Shown here one piece after another: positions 17,057 to 26,400 of a stretch of 64,000 bases of DNA. Numbering within the stretch: the stretch's first letter is position 1; every line of letters starts with the position of its first letter. Source of the stretch: Algoriphagus marincola DSM 16067 (GTDB lineage Bacteria; Bacteroidota; Bacteroidia; Cytophagales; Cyclobacteriaceae); contig NZ_KE386898.1 of assembly GCF_000429405.1 (NCBI RefSeq), positions 5,631 through 69,630 on the forward strand, in the 5' to 3' direction. A program made the translations under genes and the position numbers. Below the pieces are notes generated by a model. The model did not search any database, had not been told where the DNA came from, and worked only from the letters and a program-made list of their open reading frames with translations.

Positions 17057-19000
17057 ATGAAGCGATTTTTTATCCTTGTTTTTGTATTGTTTCAGATTCA
17101 ACTAGAAGCTCAGGTAGTTTCAATAGACGGTAAAGTCGAATATTCAAAGATCTTTGAGGAGACAGATGATTTTGGTGCGGATTACCTTGAAAAAATAGAG
17201 CAATCACTTCCTTCAGTGAAAGAGACCGAATTGAGGCTGCAAATGCTCTGGGATCTGGGCTATTATTACCATACCAGAAATCTACGCAAATCCCTTTCCG
17301 TCATCAATCAAGGGCTAGAAGAGGCTCGAATAGCAGAAAGTAAGCTATGGGAGGGTAGAATGCAGGTGGCCCAAGGGGCTGTTTTGCTGAGAATGGAACA
17401 ACTCGATCAGGCAGAAGAGGTACTTCAAAGTGCTTTGGAAAAACTTCCCGAATCCGAAACTTGGCTTTTGCTCACCAATCTGGGCTATGTCCATGAGCGA
17501 AGGGGAGACTTGGGAAAGGCTTTTGAATTGGCAACCCAAACTCTTCAACTCGGGGAGAAATACGGTGACAGGAAAGCTATGGCCATGGCCTATTCGGATA
17601 TCAGTAACTTATTTTGGAAGCAAGGCAAACCCGAGCAAGGCTTGGAATATGGACTGAAGTCTCTCGCCCTATTTGAGGAGCGGGAAATCCAGGATTTGGA
17701 TTTTGATTTTACCCTGCATGTGACTGGAAATAACCTGATTGCACTCGGGCGAAATGAGGAAGCACTTCCTTACTTCCAGCGATCAACGCAGATGGGCAAG
17801 CAGTACGGATTTTACAACAATCTCAGCGACACATATATCGCCTTGACAGATTTGTATCTGGCTTTGGAGGATTTTGAAAATGCCGAAACTTCCGGCAAGG
17901 AAGCGCTGAAGTACGCGGAACTCCTTCAAAATGAGTTTATGGTCGTGCGCTCCCTGCTGTCTTTGGGCAAAGTGAAAAAAGAGCAGGGATTCTATCAGGA
18001 TGCGATTACCTACCTTGGCCGAAGTATCCGCACGGCTACCGAGGACTTTGGAGATCGGTATTTTTTGAGTTTGATCTATCGCGAATTGGCGGAAGCCTAC
18101 GAGGGAGCAGGTGAAATTGCCAATTCCTATCAGGCATTTAAGCGCTATCATGAGCTCGATCAATCTGTCTTCAATGCAGAGGCGGATCAGCGGATTGCTC
18201 AATTGCAAACTGAAATGGATGTAACCCAAAAGGAAGGAATTATTTCCCTTCAAGAGGAGGCGCTGAAGCGACAGAATATCATTCAGATTTTTACACTTCT
18301 ATTCACCGCATTGATGGTGTTTTTTCTATTCTTCCTTTATCGGGTTTTTGTGAAGCGAAAAAAGTACAGCCAACTTTTGGAAAAGCAGAATCGAGAAAAA
18401 GAATTTTTGCTGAAAGAGATCCATCATCGGGTCAAAAACAATTTGGAGACTATTTCCAGCCTCTTGGCTTTACAGACAGCTCAAATCGAAAATGAGGAGC
18501 TTCAGGATATCATGATCGAAAGCCAAAACCGGGTTCAAAGCATGGGGATGATCCATCAAAATCTCTATCAAGGAGAAAATTTGGCCGCGATCGAGATGAA
18601 AAATTATTTTAAAAATTTAGGCGCTTTTATCATTGATTCTTTCGATGCTTCGGCACGAATAAGCTTGGAAGTAGAGATGGAACCCCTGGAGTTGGATGTG
18701 GATCGTGCTATTCCGATTGGTTTGATTGTCAATGAGCTGATTACCAATTCGCTGAAGTATGCGTTTCCCGATGGAAGAGAAGGTGAGATTCTGATTAATT
18801 TGAAAAAAGATCAAGATCATCTGTATCTGAAAGTAGCAGACGATGGCGCTGGAATGAAAAAAAATAATCCCACTTTGGGAACGGGCTTTGGTACTCAGCT
18901 CGTGGCACTTTTGACTAAGCAGCTCGACGGAAAGATGACACTGAGTACCCAAAATGGAACAGAATTATATTTTGAGTTTAAGACCAATAAAGCAGCATGA
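17057..19000 (+). CDS. TPR sensor histidine kinase of the HisKA_2 type
   Basis: From the ATG at 17057 the 647-residue protein has a signal peptide (MKRFFILVFVLFQIQLEAQ). A periplasmic TPR array (~40-380, e.g. NLGYVHERRGDLGKAFELA, EALPYFQRSTQMGKQYGFY) and a transmembrane helix (~415-440) follow. The HisKA_2 domain carries the phospho-acceptor pair H456/H457 in KEIHHRVKNNLETISSLL, and the HATPase_c domain has VNELITNSLKYAFP and DDGAGM. An earlier in-frame ATG at 17021 would hide the signal peptide and is rejected. The stop overlaps the start of the LytTR regulator (ATGA), a tight kinase-regulator pair. It belongs to a different kinase class from the six shared-core kinases. Confidence 0.92.
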   Translation: MKRFFILVFVLFQIQLEAQVVSIDGKVEYSKIFEETDDFGADYLEKIEQSLPSVKETELRLQMLWDLGYYYHTRNLRKSLSVINQGLEEARIAESKLWEGRMQVAQGAVLLRMEQLDQAEEVLQSALEKLPESETWLLLTNLGYVHERRGDLGKAFELATQTLQLGEKYGDRKAMAMAYSDISNLFWKQGKPEQGLEYGLKSLALFEEREIQDLDFDFTLHVTGNNLIALGRNEEALPYFQRSTQMGKQYGFYNNLSDTYIALTDLYLALEDFENAETSGKEALKYAELLQNEFMVVRSLLSLGKVKKEQGFYQDAITYLGRSIRTATEDFGDRYFLSLIYRELAEAYEGAGEIANSYQAFKRYHELDQSVFNAEADQRIAQLQTEMDVTQKEGIISLQEEALKRQNIIQIFTLLFTALMVFFLFFLYRVFVKRKKYSQLLEKQNREKEFLLKEIHHRVKNNLETISSLLALQTAQIENEELQDIMIESQNRVQSMGMIHQNLYQGENLAAIEMKNYFKNLGAFIIDSFDASARISLEVEMEPLELDVDRAIPIGLIVNELITNSLKYAFPDGREGEILINLKKDQDHLYLKVADDGAGMKKNNPTLGTGFGTQLVALLTKQLDGKMTLSTQNGTELYFEFKTNKAA

Positions 19001-19731
19001 GTGAGAAGACCAGAATTTTGATTGTGGAGGATGATATGATTATCGCTGCGAATATTTCCCTGCAGCTCTCTAAGCTTGGCTATGAAGTCACGGGAATTGA
19101 GTCCCGGGGAGAGGATGCCGTCAATCACGCCATGGAAAATCATCCTGATATTATTTTGATGGATATCCAGCTGAAAGGGGGAATGACTGGGATAGATGCG
19201 GCAAAGAAAATCCAAGAGAAGACTGCAATTCCTTTGATTTACCTGACTGCCAACGCTGACGAAGCTTCTTTTCAAAAGGCCAAAGAAACCAAACCCTATG
19301 CCTTTATTTCCAAGCCTTTTAACAAGCTAAATCTGGAGCGGACCATTGAATTGGTAGCGGAAAAAATCAAAGAGGAAAAAATTGAAACGGAAAATTCAGA
19401 TTCGTTGATTGAGAGCCTGGATGACCGGATTTTTATTCGAAACAATGGGAAACTGATCAAGCTGATGCTGGACGAAATTTTATACATTGAAGCTGATCGA
19501 AACTACTGTAATATTTTTACCAACAGTCAGAATTATCTCATTGTCAGTCCATTGAATGCATTTTGCCAAAAGATTGAAAGTAGGGATTTTCTGCGGGTGC
19601 ATCGTTCCTATGTGGTCAATCTTAAGAAGCTTGATGCAGTTGCGGATTCCCATCTTGAAATCAAGCGGAAGGTTATCCCGATCAGCAAGATGTATAAGGA
19701 GGATTTGATGCGGAGTATTCGAAAGGTTTGA
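18997..19731 (+). CDS. LytTR family response regulator
   Basis: The 244-residue protein has a receiver (D12/D13, phospho-acceptor D56 in ILMDIQL, K in FISKPFNK) and a C-terminal LytTR DNA-binding domain (~140-244: FIRNNGKLIKL, ILYIEADRNYCNIF, FLRVHRSYVVNLKKL). It should bind short imperfect direct repeats and control transcription. Its start overlaps the kinase stop by 4 bases. Its stop lies 3 bases from the stop of the convergent 63-aa gene, so there is no room for a separate terminator. Confidence 0.93.
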   Translation: MSEKTRILIVEDDMIIAANISLQLSKLGYEVTGIESRGEDAVNHAMENHPDIILMDIQLKGGMTGIDAAKKIQEKTAIPLIYLTANADEASFQKAKETKPYAFISKPFNKLNLERTIELVAEKIKEEKIETENSDSLIESLDDRIFIRNNGKLIKLMLDEILYIEADRNYCNIFTNSQNYLIVSPLNAFCQKIESRDFLRVHRSYVVNLKKLDAVADSHLEIKRKVIPISKMYKEDLMRSIRKV

Positions 19732-19734
19732 GTT

Positions 19735-19926
19735 TTATCCTATCTTCCCATCTCTATTGATATCTTTTCCACTTTCCTCCTCCAGTACTTTCAGCGTTTT
19801 GATCAGTAGTTCTTGCGTCTTCCGCAATTCACTTTCCAGATAGGCCACCCGTGCTTCCAAAGAGGAAGCTCTAGAGTCCTGACTGGAGATTTGGCTTTGT
19901 TGGATTAGGTTCCAGAATAGTCCCAT
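19735..19926 (-). CDS. 63-aa coiled-coil mini-protein with EF-hand-like tail
   Basis: The protein (MGLFWNLIQQSQISSQDSRA...) has a hydrophobic start, a heptad-rich helix (RVAYLESELRKTQELLIKTLKVL) and a C terminus DINRDGKIG that fits the first nine positions of an EF-hand/dockerin calcium loop (D-x-N-x-D-G-x-I). No named family is recognised. The ATG at 19926 is preferred to a TTG two codons earlier; it lies 3 bases from the stop of the kinase gene, so the two are surely co-transcribed. It may bind the kinase coiled coil; this is inference. Confidence 0.7.
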   Translation of the reverse strand: MGLFWNLIQQSQISSQDSRASSLEARVAYLESELRKTQELLIKTLKVLEEESGKDINRDGKIG

Positions 19927-19928
19927 GG

Positions 19929-21314
19929 TCAATTCGTAAGTTTGATTGTGAAAATTGTGCCTTTTCCCTCTTCGGATTCTACTTCGAGAATTCCCCCATG
20001 AGCCTTGATAATATCATAGCTCAAGCTCAAACCGAGTCCAGTTCCTGATCCTGAGGGCTTGGTCGTGAAAAAGGGCTGGAATATTTTGTCTTTGATGGAC
20101 TCGGAGATTCCCGGGCCATTGTCAGAAACTGAGATTTCTATTCCATTTTTTGTTTTAAGCGTACTTAGTGTCAATTGTGGTTTGTATCCCTCCAAGTTAC
20201 CTTTTGCTTTTTCACTCACCGCATAGAAGGCGTTATTAGCCAAATTGAGTAAAACCCGACCTATTTCAGAAGGCAGAATTTTGACTTTTGGAAGATTCGG
20301 AGCGAGATTCAATTTGAGATCTGCATTGAAAGACTTGTCCTTGGCTCGAAGCCCATGATAAGAGAGTTTGACATATTCATCAGCCAAAACATTGATATCT
20401 GTAAGTACTTTTTCACCGGTACTTATTCTGCTATGCTCCAGCATATTTTTCACAATGGAGCCTGCGCGATGACCATGTTTGTTGATTTTTTGGAGGTTTT
20501 GCTTAAGGTCAGCGATGATTTCAAAAATGAGTTCATAATCACGTTCTGCTGCGGGTTTTTCCTGTTCTTCTTCGATTTCTTCAATTAGCTCATTACTGAT
20601 TTCGGAAAAGTTGTTGACAAAGTTCAAGGGGTTTTGGATTTCATGGGCAATTCCAGCTGTGAGTTCTCCGAGCGAGGCCATTTTTTCAGCTTGGATTAAC
20701 TGTGATTGAGTATTGATTAGCGCCTCATTTTTATTCTGAATATTTGCCAAGGCTTTCGATTTGCCAGTTTCATAAACTAATAAAATGATAAAGATCGTAA
20801 GATTAGTCCCTAGGATGGAGGAGAAATAAAAGAGATTGCTTTTTGCAGGGTCGAAGGTAGGGACCGGCGTTCCGAATTGACTCTCAAACCAGAATAATCC
20901 CAAACTGAGGAATGCTGATAGTATCATCCAAAATGTCGCAGCGCGTTTTCCCTGTATCAACATTGCCACCGCGGGCAGTAAGAAGAATGCCGCTGCAGCA
21001 GGAGATGATAAACCTCCCTGAAGCCATGCCTGTATTGGAAAGCTGATGGCAAATTGTGATAAAACTAATGTGGTAGCGATGGATTTTTTTAACCCATATC
21101 GATAAGCTAAAAGAATAAGCAGGTTAATCACCCCATTGACTAGAAGCAGGTAGCCATTAAGCTCCGCTTTGATCTCAATAGCCAAATTGATTCCCAGAAA
21201 ATTAGAAACTGCCGAGATAAGTAAAACTGCGACAAATATTCGTTCTGATCGTAATTCATCTCCGCTCTGCAGCTTTTGGGGAGGGATGAAAAACTCTGTG
21301 ATTTTTTTAAACAT
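19929..21314 (-). CDS. Six-helix membrane sensor histidine kinase
   Basis: The 461-residue protein has about six transmembrane helices (residues ~25-182) without a large periplasmic domain, then a short coiled coil. HisKA carries H224 ([20 protein letters not shown]) and HATPase shows [31 protein letters not shown] and [11 protein letters not shown]. It should be active. It starts 2 bases after the PaxB-like membrane gene and so belongs to the operon with the MpaB-like oxygenase. A membrane-soluble or membrane-state signal is plausible. No receiver gene is adjacent on this strand. Confidence 0.92.
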   Translation of the reverse strand: MFKKITEFFIPPQKLQSGDELRSERIFVAVLLISAVSNFLGINLAIEIKAELNGYLLLVNGVINLLILLAYRYGLKKSIATTLVLSQFAISFPIQAWLQGGLSSPAAAAFFLLPAVAMLIQGKRAATFWMILSAFLSLGLFWFESQFGTPVPTFDPAKSNLFYFSSILGTNLTIFIILLVYETGKSKALANIQNKNEALINTQSQLIQAEKMASLGELTAGIAHEIQNPLNFVNNFSEISNELIEEIEEEQEKPAAERDYELIFEIIADLKQNLQKINKHGHRAGSIVKNMLEHSRISTGEKVLTDINVLADEYVKLSYHGLRAKDKSFNADLKLNLAPNLPKVKILPSEIGRVLLNLANNAFYAVSEKAKGNLEGYKPQLTLSTLKTKNGIEISVSDNGPGISESIKDKIFQPFFTTKPSGSGTGLGLSLSYDIIKAHGGILEVESEEGKGTIFTIKLTN

Positions 21315-21316
21315 AA

Positions 21317-21991
21317 TTATGCTTTACTAAGTGCTCCAAATAGCTTACCGTGTCTTTTCCAAAGAATGTAGATGAAGGTATTGTCCAAAATAAAACAAGA
21401 AATTCCCAGGAACTGAACGAAGTGATTTTCAGGGTAGAAGAAGAACATGGAAACAGAAATTAATCCTGTGCCCAACATTCGAGCCCAGGCCAAAACCATT
21501 GAGAATTGTCCGGTATCTTTGGTTTGCATCAGCAAAAACACACATTGTAATGAGAGAATTACATTGATGATATATCCCGAGTTTGCCCCGATGAGTGTGT
21601 CAAAGCCTTCATTTCTAAAGAGGTAGGAGAATATGATCCAGAAGCCAAAATTGATCACACAGAATAATGCGAAATGCTTTTTGGTCTCCGGATTCATCGG
21701 CTGTTTGGTACCATATCGAAGGACCGAGTAGAAAATAAAGCAGTCTAATAAAAATGCAGCCTGATAGCTCAGGGCGAATAAAAGACCGGTATTGGGATGA
21801 TATATCCAGCTCCATACGAATTCCCAGCCGATATTCGCACCAGCAACGTAGGCTGGCATTTCCACAAATTTCTTTTTGCGGATTTCCATCACTAAAATCA
21901 CGTATGCGACGACCCAAAAAAGGCAACCGACACCATTGAAAATAAGCCCGGCAAGTGAATAATCTTCAAAATTGATTAAAGGCTGATTCAT
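21317..21991 (-). CDS. PaxB/Pyr4-like integral membrane protein (possible terpene cyclase)
   Basis: From the ATG at 21991 the protein has ~224 residues and about seven transmembrane helices. Two acidic motifs match those of the transmembrane terpene cyclase family (fungal Pyr4/PaxB, actinobacterial DmtA-type). The first is ANIGWEFVWSWIYHP, with the conserved Glu of NxxWE; the second is the near-C-terminal CFILDNTFIYILWKR, with the conserved Asp. LLDCFIFYSVLRYG is also family-like. The known members protonate an epoxide or olefin of a prenyl chain. I infer only family resemblance; Bacteroidota members are uncharacterised as far as I know. It starts 5 bases after the MpaB-like gene. Confidence 0.65.
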   Translation of the reverse strand: MNQPLINFEDYSLAGLIFNGVGCLFWVVAYVILVMEIRKKKFVEMPAYVAGANIGWEFVWSWIYHPNTGLLFALSYQAAFLLDCFIFYSVLRYGTKQPMNPETKKHFALFCVINFGFWIIFSYLFRNEGFDTLIGANSGYIINVILSLQCVFLLMQTKDTGQFSMVLAWARMLGTGLISVSMFFFYPENHFVQFLGISCFILDNTFIYILWKRHGKLFGALSKA

Positions 21992-21996
21992 AGCAT

Positions 21997-23262
21997 TTAA
22001 GATTTTGTGCCCCAATCTTGTGTGAGGGATTTGGGAATGTAGAAATTGATGATTGAGCGGGTGGTCATTCGTTTAAGCATCAGCATAAGGCCAAGCTTTG
22101 TAAATCCCTGAAGGAAAAATGAAAAGATCAGGCTTTTATCCAGAAACTCCCCTACCGCTGTGATTCTTTTGAGTTTCCTTTCCATTCTATCAATCTGTGA
22201 TTGATCAATGGGCTCCACGCCAAGCAAATCCGAAATATCTTTGCCCATCATTAATCGCATCATAGCAATATTGGATTGACTCCCCAGAATGGGTTTTGAT
22301 TTCGTGTCTTGGAATTCCCGAAGGGCTTTGACCAATTCCTTGGCATGATCACTTGGGGCAATTTCTTTGTCCAGAATGCTGTGACCGAGCTTCAATGCAT
22401 CCTTGGCGTTTTTGGGAATCATATCCTCATCTAGACCAGCGATGTGGCCGATCACCCTCCAGCAATGAATGTAAGCTTCCATTTCTACTGGCTCAAATTC
22501 TACCCCAATCGTCTCGAGCCCTTCCAAAATCAAAGCTGAAAATGACATCAAAGTCCCCGCTAAATCCTCCTGATTGATAGGCTCACCGTAGGTGTCGGCA
22601 TCCCAGTTATGTTGCTTCAGAAAGTATCGAATGGTGGCATGGATGAGACGGACTTTTTGTGTAGCTCTCAGTCCCTTACCTTTCTTATCCAGTCCATCCG
22701 GAGACATGGCAAAAACAACGAATAGGGCCGTTTCTGCAATTCTTCTTGAGTAGGCGTCCAAGGAACCCTTCTTTTCATTGAGTCGGGCAGTCTTGTGAAG
22801 GACTTCCGCACCACGGGCACAGGCATAGCATTCAGGCAGTGATTTGTAGCAAAGTAAAAGCCCTATCCAAATCCCATGTCTAAGGTAGATTTGTTGGCCT
22901 AAGGCAATCAGATCAGGGTCGGCCCATTCAGGGAGTTTGGCACTTTCTTCAAAATAATCATGAAGCTCTTTGGGTGCTGTGGGAGGCAGTTGTTCGCTGT
23001 CTTTGACGATTGATTGAAAAAGATGATTGATCTCAGCCGATTCTTGTTTTGCCATGATAATAGCTACTGTCTGATCAGCTAATGGGTCCATGTGAGCACG
23101 CTTGGAATCCAACTTTTGAGGGGACCAATCCGAAAGTTCTTGAGGATCCATTTCTTTGAATTTCTGAAGAGCTCTTCTTTTAATTCTTTTGTTTTTGATG
23201 ACAAAAGCGATCGATAGGACTACAAAAATGAGTAATAAGACCAAAAGTAATTTTGAGAGCAT
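21997..23262 (-). CDS. MpaB/Lcp-like (DUF2236) membrane-anchored oxygenase
   Basis: The 421-residue protein has one N-terminal transmembrane helix (LLLVLLLIFVVLSIAFVI). Its all-helical body resembles oxygenase MpaB and latex-clearing protein (DUF2236): RLIHATIRYFL with the likely haem-ligand H208, the hallmark GEPINQEDLAGTLMSFS, and YIHCWRVIGHIAGL. Known members cleave isoprenoid double bonds (MpaB' the farnesyl chain in mycophenolate synthesis, Lcp polyisoprene). It opens an operon with the PaxB-like protein, a kinase and a mini-protein. The substrate is unknown; a prenyl lipid or quinone is a reasonable guess. Confidence 0.8.
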   Translation of the reverse strand: MLSKLLLVLLLIFVVLSIAFVIKNKRIKRRALQKFKEMDPQELSDWSPQKLDSKRAHMDPLADQTVAIIMAKQESAEINHLFQSIVKDSEQLPPTAPKELHDYFEESAKLPEWADPDLIALGQQIYLRHGIWIGLLLCYKSLPECYACARGAEVLHKTARLNEKKGSLDAYSRRIAETALFVVFAMSPDGLDKKGKGLRATQKVRLIHATIRYFLKQHNWDADTYGEPINQEDLAGTLMSFSALILEGLETIGVEFEPVEMEAYIHCWRVIGHIAGLDEDMIPKNAKDALKLGHSILDKEIAPSDHAKELVKALREFQDTKSKPILGSQSNIAMMRLMMGKDISDLLGVEPIDQSQIDRMERKLKRITAVGEFLDKSLIFSFFLQGFTKLGLMLMLKRMTTRSIINFYIPKSLTQDWGTKS

Positions 23263-23452
23263 ATGGGTGATAGTTAGTGTATATGGTCGAGTTTAGATAG
23301 GCGGATTTTGTAATGCTGGATTTTAGTATTCAACTTAATTTTTAGAGTTTTAATGCAATAAATGCTTTCTAAAGTACAAATTGAAAAATTAAAAAAGCGC
23401 ATTTTTTATTTTTTATTTGGCGTCTTTTAATTCGTCAAACTTGACTTGTAAA

Positions 23453-23473
23453 GCATCGCCTTCAGGGCGAAGC
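23453..23473 (-). terminator. Hairpin after the giant kinase gene
   Basis: GCATCGCC and GGCGAAGC pair (7 of 8) around a 5-nt loop, 11 bases after the stop of the giant kinase gene on the minus strand. Only TTTA follows, so it is a weak terminator candidate. The rest of the 221-bp spacer (23263-23483) is AT-rich with no gene. Confidence 0.4.
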
Positions 23474-23483
23474 ATACAGTAGC

Positions 23484-26400
23484 TCACTCGGGCAATAATT
23501 GAGGTAGTGAAATCACAAACTTACTTCCATCATGATTGCTTTCGACATCCAACCGACCTCCATGCGCCTTCACGATGTCATTGGTAATACTGAGCCCTAA
23601 CCCAGTACCTTCTGTACCTTTTTTGGTGGTGAAGAATGGTTGGAGAATTTTGTCCTTGATTTCATCTGGAATGCCAGGGCCATTGTCTTCTACTTCAATT
23701 GTAACTTGATTTTTCTCGATCTTCGTGGAAATGGTGAGTTTCGGTTGGTAATTGCTGGACTCATCGTTCGTTTTTAATCTCATTGCGTCGAATGCATTAT
23801 TGCAGAGATTGACAATGACTCTGGAAAAATCTTCTGAAATCAGATTGACCTTACCTATTTTCTCATCAAATTTCAGTTCTATATCCACATTGATGGGGTT
23901 TTTTGCTGCCCGCATCCCGTGAAAACTCAGGTTTACATATTCCTTCAGAAGAGCATTTAAGTCAGTAGGCTCCATTTTGCCATCTCCACCTCGGGAGTGT
24001 TGCAGCATGGAGGTTACAATCCCATTAGCTCGCTTTCCATGTTCCTGTACCTTGGAAAGATTTCCTTTCACATCTTCCAGAATGGCGATGATCTCTTCCT
24101 TCTCCTCCGAATCCACTAACTTTTCCAACTCCTCAAAAGCTTCATCAATCAGTTCATTACTGACTTCAGAGAAGTTATTCACAAAATTCAATGGATTCTT
24201 AATCTCATGAGCTATCCCAGCGGTGAGCTGTCCTAGAGAAGCCAGTTTTTCTTGCTGCACGAGTTGAGTTTGTGTGGCTTTGAGTTCAGACATTGCCGAC
24301 TCGATCTCCGCCTTGGCTTGCTCTAGTTTGACAAAATCCTCATATCTGGAATAGGCAATCGCAAAGGCTTCGGATAGTGATCTGATCAAGTCAATTTCAT
24401 CTTCAGAAAGTGGTTCTGTAGAACCCACATATAGCATCCCTTGGGTAAAAGGGACGAAATGAAGGTTTAGGGATTCTGGAGGAGCGGCTGCGCCCTGATA
24501 GGTTTTTTCATCTTGGATCAGATCCTTTTCCATGATTTGTTGAATCCAGTTGAGAAAGTCTCCCTTACCCCAATGCTGTCGGTAAACTTCTCCTTTTCGC
24601 CAGGCTTCGACGGTCTGGAAAGTGAGCTCGCTCGCATCAAAGGGAAGATGCAATACTCCCAAAGATTTCCCCTCAGGCGAAGAGAGGTAGGCCTCTACGA
24701 TTTTTGCTTTTTCATTGATGATGAATACTCCGCAGCGGATAAATGGAATGTCTAAAGTGGTGAGCTCTTTGAATAAAAGTGGGGTGATTTTATCCAGATC
24801 TGCAGCTGTCCTCATAGAGGAAATATCCGCACGAACTCGATCCAATGAGGCTTGTCTTCGGGCTTCTTTTGCGCTAGCCTGGGCTCTCTGCAAATCCAAG
24901 AAACGAGTGAAAGCAAATGAAAAAACCGCTGTGGCTCTTCGCATCAAATCCCAACTATCAGCTGAGATGGGCCCTGAAGATGCGGCGCCTAAGAATCCAT
25001 CTGAAAACTTATAAAGGTGATAGGTTCGTTCAGGGATAGTTTCTCCATAGAATCTACTTTTTCCAAGAAGCTCAGATTTGCTTTCACAGTATCGGATCCA
25101 TTCTACTCGCTGTTCGCCCTTCATAAGAATGGAGGTTTTTTTCTCTTTAGATCGATAGAACCTCAACATTTGATTTCCTACCCAAGTATCCTGCAGATCA
25201 AGGACCATTTGATCGGAAACGCTTCGTGCGGGGTTCTGACTATTTTTTATCGTGAACCAGCATTGGGTCAAGCCATTCGATTCTTCATGAATGTAAATGG
25301 AGCTTGTTTCCAATTCCTCGACGCCTAAATTCCCCATTTCTTCTCTTAGCAGTTGTGCTACCTCGGTGAGCTCCTCCGGATCTTGCATAGCCAAGGAGCG
25401 GGAACGAACTTTTTCCAATGCTGCTTCGATTTGAGCTTCCCGAGCCTGATTTTCTGCTTTTTGGAGATCGAGGAAACGCGTGTAGGTTAAGTCAAAAACC
25501 TGCGCAAATCGCTTGAAAATATCTTCTTCCTCACAAGGAACTTCTGTAATTATCACCAAGTATCCAGTCTTGAAGTATGCTGCATGCAAGCGTTGCCAGG
25601 TAGGACGGGGAATACCGGATCCCTCCATTTCCTCAAAAATTTGAGCAGCTATCGGGATTTGTAACAACCAATCGTAATGCTCCTGAAGTTGTGGTCCTTC
25701 TAATGTGACGGTTCGGTAGCTTTCTCCTTTTTTCCAACCTTCATAGAGGCTTTCGTGTGTATAGTCTCCAACATTTGGAAGGAAAAAGGGGTCGATTAAT
25801 CCATTATCCGCGCTCAGCCACCACTCGTCTTCTTGACGATCTTTTTCACAAAGGACAAAGCCGCAGGTCCATAAATTATCAACCAGCGTATTCAACTCAT
25901 TAAATAGAAGAGTCGCTACATCTCCAAGTTCCTCGGCTTTTTGCATGCCCATGGTACGAGATCGCACCCGCTCTAATGCCGCTTCAATTTGGGATTCTCT
26001 AGCTTGTGCTTCGGCTTTTTGTAGGTCTAAAAAGCGCGTATAGGTTTGCTCAAAGACTTTGGCAAATCGCTTCAAAATCTCATTCTCTGAATCCGTGAAG
26101 GGAATCCCTGAATAATTCTGAATTCCCAGCATGACATCACTCAATAAAACAGCAGAACGTGAAAATCCCGGGCTTGAAAAAATAAATAGCTTTCTTTCTT
26201 CCGGTACTTCAGGGTAATGAAGAAAGAATAATTCAAAAAAATCATTCTTTTCCTCTTTGCTGAATTGGTCGGAAATGAAATTAAGACCGGCCTTCTTGGC
26301 ATTTTTTATAGAATTGAACACGGCATTATTCCTATATGGAATGTGCTGAAGAACAGGATAAGGCCTGCCTGGAACTGCGGTCCAAAGATTAAAGTCATCC

